Shown here in pieces: positions 54,058-61,991 of a stretch of DNA of 64,000 nt (within the stretch, counting starts at the first letter, position 1; each line of letters starts with the position of its first letter). The DNA comes from UBA11663 sp049616325 (GTDB lineage: Bacteria > Bacteroidota > Bacteroidia > Flavobacteriales_D > Sanyastnellaceae), in the NCBI GenBank assembly GCA_049616325.1, contig JBMZHG010000005.1, positions 1 to 64,000 on the forward strand, written 5' to 3'. The position numbers and the translations under genes were made by a program. Under the pieces are notes generated by a model, which searched no databases, was not told where the DNA came from, and saw only the letters and a program-made list of their open reading frames with translations.

Positions 54058-54934
54058 GACGGGTGGCCAAGATAGCTTGGACTATCCGTTTCACCGTGTC
54101 GGGGTGCCGCATGACGTGTCCGCTTTCGATGCGAAGAAAATGCACGCGGTCGTTGGCCAAGGACCGCCAGGCCTTGGACCATGTCCAAGGAATGATGGCG
54201 TCACGTGCGCCAAAGATTGCGTGAATCGAGGTTCCTCGCTGCGATGCATGGTTCCAAGCTTTTCGACTTCCTGCACGTGTGGGCCAAAACGCACGGTGCG
54301 TCTTCCATGTTCGAGCCACCAGGGTGCGCATGGCGTGGTCTTGGGTGTGGTGCAATGCAAAGTGTTCGAGGTGCGCAGGAATGATTCTCATTCGGCGCAG
54401 GTTTCGGATCCACGAACGCACGGTGCCTGCGTGTCTGTCGGTCCAAGCCCATGTGGCGCGGCCCAGTCGCGTCTCGACGGCGAAACGGTACATGGGGTTT
54501 TTCCGGAACCCGTCTGGCGCGAGCAAGATCATGCCGCTCCACGCGTCGGGGTTCCGTTCGAACAGGGTCAAGGCGATGCGCCCGCCGAGCGAATATCCAA
54601 GCAACGCTCGGCGAGGGCGATCGCCCTGCTCGGGAATCAGGGAATCCACCCAGGAATCGAGCGCAAGCTGGAACAACTCCGGCTCAAGTTCAGGAGTCAC
54701 GTCGCGGGCCGGGGGGGTGCTCCCGTTGTGGTGGCTCAGCCCCACTGAAAGCATCGCGGTGCCTTCGGAATAGAGGGGCAAGTAATGGGTCATTTCTTCC
54801 AGGGGACGTCCAAACCCATGAAACGCCACCACAACTTGGCGAACGTCGGAGTTCGGAGTCAGCCAAAGCCCATGCCACGTCCACCCGTCGTGGGTCCAGG
54901 AAGCAGAGGAGGAGGTGTGAGAGAGGGGGTGCAC
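54044..54934 (-). CDS. Alpha/beta hydrolase, start probably GTG
   Basis: The product from GTG 54934 is 296 residues: AFHGFGRP (oxyanion loop), nucleophile elbow GYSLGG, acid in GARDAIIP and His in ESGHVMRHPD. There is no signal peptide, and the substrate is unknown. No in-frame ATG lies nearby; GTG 54934 is chosen because GACCTTTG (one mismatch to TAnnTTTG) lies exactly 4 bases before it, as for miaB and gldA. An ATG at 55075 would add a region without similarity. Transcribed with the GGGP synthase gene (14-base overlap). Confidence 0.85.
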   Translation of the reverse strand: MHPLSHTSSSASWTHDGWTWHGLWLTPNSDVRQVVVAFHGFGRPLEEMTHYLPLYSEGTAMLSVGLSHHNGSTPPARDVTPELEPELFQLALDSWVDSLIPEQGDRPRRALLGYSLGGRIALTLFERNPDAWSGMILLAPDGFRKNPMYRFAVETRLGRATWAWTDRHAGTVRSWIRNLRRMRIIPAHLEHFALHHTQDHAMRTLVARTWKTHRAFWPTRAGSRKAWNHASQRGTSIHAIFGARDAIIPWTWSKAWRSLANDRVHFLRIESGHVMRHPDTVKRIVQAILATRHDVS

Positions 54935-54938
54935 GACA

Positions 54939-54946
54939 CAAAGGTC
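54939..54946 (-). promoter_or_regulatory. -7-like element 4 nt before the hydrolase GTG
   Basis: Minus-strand GACCTTTG, one mismatch to TAnnTTTG, followed by TGTC and the GTG start codon. It supports a leaderless GTG start. Confidence 0.4.
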
Positions 54947-55011
54947 GGGTCGTGGGTTACTTGTGGAAAACGCAGGGCCGCAAACGTGTCCTCGTGTGGT
55001 CTGACTTCGTG

Positions 55012-55019
55012 TAATTTTG
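55012..55019 (+). promoter_or_regulatory. -7 promoter element of carB
   Basis: TAATTTTG, a perfect TAnnTTTG, giving a carB leader of about 75 bases. A run of nine A immediately precedes the carB ATG. Confidence 0.55.
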
Positions 55020-55101
55020 CCGCGTCCCACAACTTTGGTACCCTTCCTCTTGCCCGAATGCCGGCTTCGCAACACGAAGAAAGTGCTCGGATAAAAAAAA
55101 A

Positions 55102-57924
55102 ATGCCCAAAGACAACAGCATCAAGTCGGTCCTCATCATTGGAAGCGGACCGATTGTCATTGGACAGGCTTGCGAGTTTGATTATTCCGGATCCCAAGCC
55201 CTCCGTTCCCTTCGCGAAGAAGGCATCGAAACCACCCTCATCAATTCCAACCCCGCGACCATCATGACCGACCCGGTCATCGCGGACAACGTGTACCTCG
55301 AGCCGCTTGAGCCCGAGTCGATCGTGAACATCCTGGAAAAGCACCCCAACATCGACGCGGTGTTGCCGACAATGGGCGGTCAAACGGCGCTCAACTTGGC
55401 GATCCAATGCGAGGAGATGGGCATTTGGGAAGAGCACAACGTGCGGATGATTGGCGTGGACACCAAGGCCATTGACATCACAGAAAACCGCGAGGCCTTC
55501 CGCCAGCTGATGGGTGAGATTGATGTGCCCATGGCTCCGCAGGCGACCGCGAAAAGTTTTTTGGAGGGCAAGGAAGTGGCGCAACAATTCGGCTACCCTT
55601 TGTGCATTCGGGCTTCCTACACGCTAGGAGGTGCGGGTGCTGCGGTGGTCTACGACAAGGCCGAATTTGAGGAGAACCTGCAGCGGGGCCTGCATTTGAG
55701 CCCCATTCACGAGGTGATGATCGACAAGGCTCTGCTGGGGTGGAAGGAGTTTGAGCTTGAGCTGCTCCGCGATTCCAACGACAACGTGACCATCGTATGC
55801 TCCATCGAGAATTTCGACCCGATGGGCATTCACACGGGTGACAGCATCACAGTGGCGCCCGCCATGACGTTGAGCGATTCCACGTTCCAGCGCATGCGGG
55901 ACATGGCGATTAAGATGATGCGAAGCATCGGCGATTTCGCAGGGGGATGCAACGTGCAATTCGCCGTGTCGCCGGACGAGAACGAAGACATCATTGCCAT
56001 CGAAATCAATCCGCGTGTCTCCCGTTCGTCGGCGCTCGCGTCCAAGGCCACGGGGTACCCCATCGCCAAGATTGCGGCCAAATTGGCCATCGGGTACCAC
56101 CTCGACGAGCTTAAGAATCAAATCACCGGAAACACGTCCGCCATGTTCGAGCCTACGCTCGACTACGTGGTGGTGAAGATTCCGCGTTGGAACTTCGACA
56201 AGTTCCCCGGCTGCGACCGGAAACTCGGCTTGCAGATGAAAGCCGTCGGCGAGGTCATGGCGATTGGACGTTCTTTTCAAGAGGCCTTGCAAAAAGCTTG
56301 TCAGTCGCTCGAAATCAAGCGAAACGGGTTGGGAGCGGACGGACGTGAATTGCGAGATCAGGACGCCATCATGAACAGCCTTCGGAACGCGAGTTGGAAC
56401 CGCCTCTTTCACGTGTACGACGCGTTCAAGTTGGGCATCCCGTTCCGCAGCATTTTCGAAGCCACCAAGATCGACCCGTGGTTTTTGCGCCAAATCGAAG
56501 AGCTCGTGCATTTCGAAAAGGACTTGTCGGTTTTCGCCATCGACGACGTTCCTGCACCGTTGCTTCGCGAGGCCAAACGGAAAGGGTACGCCGACCGCCA
56601 AATCGCCCACATCCTCAATTGCCTCGAATCGGAGGTGCATTCGCGCCGACACGCCGAAGGCATTACAAGGGTGTACAAATTGGTGGACACCTGTGCGGCG
56701 GAATTCCCTGCCCTCACGCCCTACTACTACAGCACGTTTGAAGAGGCAGAGAACGAAAGCGTGGTAACGGACAAGAAGAAGATTGTCGTGCTTGGAAGCG
56801 GTCCCAACCGAATTGGCCAGGGCATTGAGTTCGACTACTGCTGCGTCCACGGGGTTCTTGCGGCCAAGGAATGCGGCTACGAGACCATCATGATCAACTG
56901 CAACCCGGAGACGGTGTCCACCGACTTCGACACCGCCGACAAGTTGTACTTCGAGCCGGTGTTTTGGGAGCACATTTACGACATCATCTTGCACGAAAAG
57001 CCCGAGGGGGTGATTGTGCAACTTGGAGGCCAAACCGCGCTCAAACTCGCTGAAAAACTCGAGCGCTACGGCATCCCAATCATGGGGACGTCTTACAAGG
57101 CGCTCGACCTCGCGGAAGACCGAGGCAGCTTCAGCACGCTTTTGAAAAACGAGGGCATTCCGTACCCGAAGTTTGGGGTGGTGGAAAACGCCGACCAGGC
57201 GGTGGAGCTCAGCCGCGAGCTTGGGTTCCCACTGCTGGTGCGTCCGTCCTACGTTTTAGGCGGTCAACGCATGAAGATTGTCATCAACGAACAGGACTTG
57301 GAGCACCACGTGATCGACATCCTGCGAGACATGCCGGACAACAAAATCCTTCTGGATCACTTCCTGGACGGCGCCATGGAATGCGAGGCGGACGCGATTT
57401 GCGACGGGGAGGAGGTGCGAATTGTGGGCATCATGCAACACATTGAACCCGCAGGCATCCATTCCGGTGACAGCTATGCCGTGTTGCCGCCTTACAATTT
57501 GGGCGACCTCGTGATTCAGCAAATCGAAGACTACACCAAGCGAATTGCCTTGGCGTTGGAGACGGTGGGGCTCATCAACATTCAATTTGCGGTGAAGGAC
57601 GACACAGTCTTCATCATCGAGGCCAACCCGCGTGCGTCGCGAACGGTCCCGTTCATTGCCAAGAGCTACGGCGAGCCGTACGTGAATCACGCGGCCAAAG
57701 TCATGCTCAGGGCCGCCAAACTGAAAGACTTGCCACACAACCCGCACATGGACGGATACGCGGTCAAGATTCCGGTCTTCAGTTACTCGAAATTCCCGAA
57801 CGTGAAGAAGGAGCTCGGGCCAGAGATGAAGTCAACGGGTGAAGCCATCCGGTTCATCCCCAACCTCCGGGACCCGTTCTTCCGCAAGGTGTACAGCGAG
57901 CGCAACTTGTATTTGAGCAAATAA
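55102..57924 (+). CDS. carB: Carbamoyl-phosphate synthase large subunit CarB (no C-terminal allosteric domain)
   Basis: Makes carbamoyl phosphate for arginine and pyrimidine synthesis. The 940-residue product has both ATP-grasp synthetase halves: IIGSGPIVIGQACEFDYSG and SYTLGGAGAA in the carboxyphosphate half, then VLGSGPNRIGQGIEFDYCC and RPSYVLGGQ in the carbamoyl phosphate half, with the oligomerisation domain between them. It ends at VYSERNLYLSK, without the about 130-residue MGS-like domain that binds UMP/ornithine in E. coli. I recall the same short form in other Bacteroidota. The small subunit carA is not in the window. Confidence 0.96.
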   Translation: MPKDNSIKSVLIIGSGPIVIGQACEFDYSGSQALRSLREEGIETTLINSNPATIMTDPVIADNVYLEPLEPESIVNILEKHPNIDAVLPTMGGQTALNLAIQCEEMGIWEEHNVRMIGVDTKAIDITENREAFRQLMGEIDVPMAPQATAKSFLEGKEVAQQFGYPLCIRASYTLGGAGAAVVYDKAEFEENLQRGLHLSPIHEVMIDKALLGWKEFELELLRDSNDNVTIVCSIENFDPMGIHTGDSITVAPAMTLSDSTFQRMRDMAIKMMRSIGDFAGGCNVQFAVSPDENEDIIAIEINPRVSRSSALASKATGYPIAKIAAKLAIGYHLDELKNQITGNTSAMFEPTLDYVVVKIPRWNFDKFPGCDRKLGLQMKAVGEVMAIGRSFQEALQKACQSLEIKRNGLGADGRELRDQDAIMNSLRNASWNRLFHVYDAFKLGIPFRSIFEATKIDPWFLRQIEELVHFEKDLSVFAIDDVPAPLLREAKRKGYADRQIAHILNCLESEVHSRRHAEGITRVYKLVDTCAAEFPALTPYYYSTFEEAENESVVTDKKKIVVLGSGPNRIGQGIEFDYCCVHGVLAAKECGYETIMINCNPETVSTDFDTADKLYFEPVFWEHIYDIILHEKPEGVIVQLGGQTALKLAEKLERYGIPIMGTSYKALDLAEDRGSFSTLLKNEGIPYPKFGVVENADQAVELSRELGFPLLVRPSYVLGGQRMKIVINEQDLEHHVIDILRDMPDNKILLDHFLDGAMECEADAICDGEEVRIVGIMQHIEPAGIHSGDSYAVLPPYNLGDLVIQQIEDYTKRIALALETVGLINIQFAVKDDTVFIIEANPRASRTVPFIAKSYGEPYVNHAAKVMLRAAKLKDLPHNPHMDGYAVKIPVFSYSKFPNVKKELGPEMKSTGEAIRFIPNLRDPFFRKVYSERNLYLSK

Positions 57925-57939
57925 GACGACCTTCGCAAC

Positions 57940-58140
57940 ATGTTTGCAGGACTGTTTAAGACGCTGACGACCATCGTGGCAGTGTGGTTCATATGGCGCC
58001 AGCTCGACCGCGTTTTTGGAGGGCGGCGTGGGCGGTTCTCAGATGCGGCCGAGCCGACCTCAACGTCTTCGGGAGCGCGCAAACGTGCAAACGATTCGAA
58101 GGAAGGCGAGTACGTCGACTTCGAGGAGTTGAAGGACTGA
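57940..58140 (+). CDS. Small membrane protein, DUF4834-like
   Basis: The 66-residue product has one hydrophobic segment (LFKTLTTIVAVWFIWRQL) and a polar, low-complexity tail ending EGEYVDFEELKD. The pattern of one membrane helix, Arg-rich turn, disordered stretch and acidic EYVDFEE-type end fits the DUF4834 family of Bacteroidota. It lies 15 bases after carB and upstream of the YfhO-like gene, with GACCTTCG (one mismatch per half to TAnnTTTG) four bases before the ATG. Function unknown. Confidence 0.72.
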   Translation: MFAGLFKTLTTIVAVWFIWRQLDRVFGGRRGRFSDAAEPTSTSSGARKRANDSKEGEYVDFEELKD

Positions 58141-58193
58141 TTTCGTTTCGAGACGTCGCCCATCAGGAGCCTGTCGCACCCTAACTTGCAAGC

Positions 58194-60710
58194 ATGACCT
58201 CCATCGATTTTCGTTCTTTTTTGCCCGCGCTCTTGCCTCACGTCATCGCGGCAGCGGCGATGTTTTTCGCGGCTTCGATGCTTTTTTCGCCGTCCGTTTT
58301 CGACGGGAAGCACTTGAACCAAGGCGACATCACCAACAACGTAGGCATGTCGAAGGAGGCCCGTGACTTGCAGCGAAAAGACGGGGAAATTCCGCAGTGG
58401 ACCGACAGCATGTTCGGAGGCATGCCCACCACCCAAATCACCGGCACGGACATCGGGACGGCACCCAAGTTCATTTGGTTGGCGATCCGGAAGGCCATGC
58501 CCATGGAGGTTGGAACGGTCTTGGTGGCCATGGTTTCGGCGTACGTGTTGGGGCTGTGTCTGGGGCTTTCCCCTTGGTTGGCCTTGATGTTGGGGTTGGG
58601 GTTTGGGTTGTCCTCGTTGAATGTCTTGTACCTCGCAGCGGGGCACGCCACCAAAGTGCGGGCCATTGCCGCCATGCCCGGCGTGGTTGCAGGGGTGATG
58701 CTTGCGTTTCGTGGTCGGATGTGGGCCGGGGCCGGGGTCGCCGCGTTTTTTGCGGCATTGCACCTCGAGGCGGACCACGTTCAAATGACGTACTATTTGC
58801 TCTACCTCTTGGGAGCCATCGCCGTTGGCGCATGGGTGCACGCGGCGCTGAAGGGCACGTTGCTCCGTGCCGCTCAAATCTCAGGGGTGTTGTTGCTGGC
58901 AGGTTTGTTGTCTGCCCTGCCCCAAACTGGGCAGCTGGCGTTGACGGAGCAGTATTCGGAATTCACAACCCGAGGCAAGGCCAACGTGACCAATGAGAAC
59001 GTCGCTTCAGGGGACAAGCTTCAAGAGGGCTTGAATCGCGATTACATTTTGGAATACAGCATGGCGCGGGGGGAGTTTTGGAGCATCGCCATCCCCGATG
59101 TAAAGGGCGGAAACGACCAGCTTTACTGGGGAGAACAGCGCTTTAGCGGTGGGGCGTTTTATTTCGGAGCTCTGGCGTTTGCACTGTTTCTTGCCTGGCT
59201 GGTCGCGGGCTCGTCGTGGTTGCGCTGGCCTCTGTTGGCCGTTTCGCTGCTTTCAGTCGTTTTGTCGTGGCGAGACGCGACTGCGCTCACGGAGTTCTTT
59301 TTGGACCACGTGCCGCTCTTCAACAAATTCAGAGACACCAAGATGATGTTGGTGCTGGTTCAATTGGCCATTCCGACGGGTGCAGCCATGGCGCTCCACG
59401 AGATGAGCCAACCTGAAGCGGCGAAGAATTGGAAGCGCTGGGCCGTGGGCGGCGCCGCGGCGACGGTTTTGATGCTGGCGTTTTACCTCATGCCCAAAGT
59501 TTGGTTTGACTTCACCAGTTCCATTCGGCCCGACTTGGCCATGGAGCAGCTGGGCAAGCGAGTGGTAGGGATGCGCGTCGAGTTGTTCCGAGAGGAGGTG
59601 ATGCGTTCGCTGGCCTTTTCCGTGGTGGCGTTGCTGTTGACGCTGGCTCTGGTCAAACGATGGACGCAAGCGCAGTGGGTCGTGTTGGCAGCGGTGGTGC
59701 TTGTCGCAGCGGACATGCTGTCTGTGGACGGGCGGTATTTGAATGACTCCAATTACGTAGCCAAACTGGACAAGCGCTTTCCCTTTGAAGCAACGGCCGC
59801 GGATCGAGTCATTTTGGCGAATGAGCGTCAGGCGATTCCCGACTTTGACGACCAGTGGGCGGCCGCGAAGGCCCGCTGGGAAGATCAATTGGACATCAAG
59901 CTGACACGTCGCTACAGCCGCATCGAGGATGCGGCTGCATTCGAAGTGCTGAACGCGAACACGCATTACCGGGTGTTCGATTTGGCCAACCCATTCAACG
60001 ACGCGAGAACGTCGTACTTCCACAAATCGGTCGGCGGTTACCACGGTGCCAAGCTCCGCCGCTACCAAGAATTCATCGAACGGGTGCTCACGGACGAACG
60101 CGCTGCAGTAATTCAGGCCATTCAGTCTGGCAGGTACAACCTTGACGCTTCCGTGGCGCCGGGGTTGGCGATGTTGAACACGAGGTACTTCCTGATTCCT
60201 GGTGCCGAGCAGCCGTTGCCCTTTGCAGGCGGATTGGGGCCGGCTTGGTTTGTTGATGAGGTGCGTTACGTGAACTCGCCAGAAGAGGAATTGGATGGCA
60301 CCGCGTCGATCAATCCCAAGACCACGGCCCTTGTGCACAGGGAGTTTGAAGAGACGCTTGGCAGGATTGGACGCCCAGGAAATTCTTCAGCGGTGCTGAA
60401 GGCCTACCACCCTGAGGGATCGACCTACGAGGTTCAATCGGACGGCGGCGGGTTGCTCGTGCTTAGCGAAGTGCATTACCCGATTGGGTGGACAGCCACC
60501 GTCGACGGAGAAGAGACTCCGTTGGTTCGTGCGAACGCCCTGCTGATGGGACTTAAAATCCCGGCCGGGGCTCACGAGGTTGCGCTGAGCTTTGAGCCCG
60601 AAGGGTGGGGCACGGCGCGAGGCCTGAGCCGGGCCGGTTCCCTTGTTTGGATGGCGTTGTTGGCCTTGTGTTTTTGGCAAAACCGCCGAGAATCCAACGG
60701 GAGACTCTGA
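58194..60710 (+). CDS. YfhO-family multi-spanning membrane protein
   Basis: The 838-residue product has about a dozen transmembrane segments, an N-terminal membrane-embedded loop with WTDSMFGGMPTTQITG, and a large soluble C-terminal domain (about residues 500-800). This is the GT-C-like YfhO architecture, linked to lipid-linked glycosylation in Firmicutes; the substrate here is unknown. The C-terminal phrases YPIGWTATVDGEETPLVRAN and GAHEVALSFEP match YfhO proteins. It follows the DUF4834-like gene by 53 bases, a neighbourhood I recall in flavobacteria. Confidence 0.85.
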   Translation: MTSIDFRSFLPALLPHVIAAAAMFFAASMLFSPSVFDGKHLNQGDITNNVGMSKEARDLQRKDGEIPQWTDSMFGGMPTTQITGTDIGTAPKFIWLAIRKAMPMEVGTVLVAMVSAYVLGLCLGLSPWLALMLGLGFGLSSLNVLYLAAGHATKVRAIAAMPGVVAGVMLAFRGRMWAGAGVAAFFAALHLEADHVQMTYYLLYLLGAIAVGAWVHAALKGTLLRAAQISGVLLLAGLLSALPQTGQLALTEQYSEFTTRGKANVTNENVASGDKLQEGLNRDYILEYSMARGEFWSIAIPDVKGGNDQLYWGEQRFSGGAFYFGALAFALFLAWLVAGSSWLRWPLLAVSLLSVVLSWRDATALTEFFLDHVPLFNKFRDTKMMLVLVQLAIPTGAAMALHEMSQPEAAKNWKRWAVGGAAATVLMLAFYLMPKVWFDFTSSIRPDLAMEQLGKRVVGMRVELFREEVMRSLAFSVVALLLTLALVKRWTQAQWVVLAAVVLVAADMLSVDGRYLNDSNYVAKLDKRFPFEATAADRVILANERQAIPDFDDQWAAAKARWEDQLDIKLTRRYSRIEDAAAFEVLNANTHYRVFDLANPFNDARTSYFHKSVGGYHGAKLRRYQEFIERVLTDERAAVIQAIQSGRYNLDASVAPGLAMLNTRYFLIPGAEQPLPFAGGLGPAWFVDEVRYVNSPEEELDGTASINPKTTALVHREFEETLGRIGRPGNSSAVLKAYHPEGSTYEVQSDGGGLLVLSEVHYPIGWTATVDGEETPLVRANALLMGLKIPAGAHEVALSFEPEGWGTARGLSRAGSLVWMALLALCFWQNRRESNGRL

Positions 60711-60743
60711 ACATCACGTCCCAGCTTCGGTTAAGGCTCAAGG

Positions 60744-61991
60744 ATGAAGAACATCACGTTGCACACCTGCGAAGAGGCGGAAGGGTTTTCGGAGACGGAA
60801 TGGCTGGCTTGGGATGAGTTCTTGTCCCAGTCGGGCGAAACCAGCATTCACCTTTCGAGTCGGGCAGTTCGCGCGTCTTTGGAAAGTCCGAGCCGGGCGG
60901 TGCGTGCCGCGAGGTGGACCGACAAGGGAGGCGAGTTGAACGGCATTGCCCTTTGCGAAGACAGCCAAGCAATCAGCCAGGGCGTGGACGATTTTCTTGA
61001 AGGCACGGCGTGGTTTCGCCGGGCCAAGAATTGGCTGCATCGCCGAGGTGGGTTTCGGTTCGGAGTGCGGGTGATCGGAACGCCGCTGGCGAGCGGGCCA
61101 CACGGCTACCGATTCGCTAAGGGCGTGGACGAGTGGTCTTGCCTCAGCGAGTTGCTTCGTCTGCCTGGAATCCCGAGCAACGAACATCCCGCTCCCAAGG
61201 CCCCCTCAACGTGGGTGGTGAAGGACCGCGTTTGCACCCACCCGTGGGGCGACGGTTTCCGCCTGGCCGGGCGATCCCAATGGCGACGGGGGTGGGTGGA
61301 TTTGGAATTTGACCCGGTCATGCGGGTGTCGTTGGAAGGGCGTGGGTCGTGGGACGCGTACTTGGCGGCGATGCGCACCAAGGCGCGCACCAAGGTCAAG
61401 CGCATTTTGACGCTCTCGGAGCCACTCGCGTTCACGTCGCTGTCGGCGGACGAGATTCGGGAAAAGTTGCCGGAGTTGCACCGCCTTTACATGAACGTTT
61501 ACGGCCGTGCGGCGTTTCGCTTGGGGTGTCTGCAGCCGGAAGATTTGGTCTTGCTGAAGGAGGAGATGGGCGAGGCGTTTCAGGTTTGGACCGCCCAGCT
61601 CGAAGGCCAAACCGTCGGCTTCCATTGCGGCATGACCGACGGTCGTGAAGTGGAGGCGTACTTCGTGGGGTTTGAGGTGACGTACAACAAGTCCCACGCA
61701 CTGTACCAACGCATGCTCGTGGAGTTCATCCAGTGGGGCATTGCCAGCGGGTGTCGTTCCGTCAATTTGGGGCGCACCGCATTGGACATCAAGGCTTCGC
61801 TCGGCGCGGAACCCCAGCGCTTGGTGTTGCACGAAAGAAGTCGCAACCCGGTGCTGCACGCCTTGGCCCGGTGGGCGGCGCGGGCGAGTGCGCCGAAGCA
61901 ACACGTGCTGAAGCGAGCTTGGAAAGAAGAGGAAGACGACTCAGTCCATCATGAAGTCGTCGCTGCCACCTCCGTCGCCGCCTCGACCTGA
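60744..61991 (+). CDS. GNAT/FemAB-like acyltransferase
   Basis: The 415-residue product has a C-terminal half with the GNAT/FemAB fold: DAYLAAMRTKARTKVKRI, LPELHRLYMNVYGRAAFRLG, VWTAQLEGQTVGFHCGM and YQRMLVEFIQWGIASGCRSVNLGRTALDIKASLG. The last motif resembles BioF2/FemAB-like proteins that act on cell-envelope substrates. No signal peptide. The substrate is unknown. It lies 33 bases after the YfhO-like gene and overlaps the convergent receptor gene by 51 bases, so its last about 15 codons are double-coding. Confidence 0.78.
   Translation: MKNITLHTCEEAEGFSETEWLAWDEFLSQSGETSIHLSSRAVRASLESPSRAVRAARWTDKGGELNGIALCEDSQAISQGVDDFLEGTAWFRRAKNWLHRRGGFRFGVRVIGTPLASGPHGYRFAKGVDEWSCLSELLRLPGIPSNEHPAPKAPSTWVVKDRVCTHPWGDGFRLAGRSQWRRGWVDLEFDPVMRVSLEGRGSWDAYLAAMRTKARTKVKRILTLSEPLAFTSLSADEIREKLPELHRLYMNVYGRAAFRLGCLQPEDLVLLKEEMGEAFQVWTAQLEGQTVGFHCGMTDGREVEAYFVGFEVTYNKSHALYQRMLVEFIQWGIASGCRSVNLGRTALDIKASLGAEPQRLVLHERSRNPVLHALARWAARASAPKQHVLKRAWKEEEDDSVHHEVVAATSVAAST

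Noticed and set aside
55090..55104. A-run before carB as a slippage site
   Set aside because: It lies outside the coding sequence, so slippage there would not change the product.
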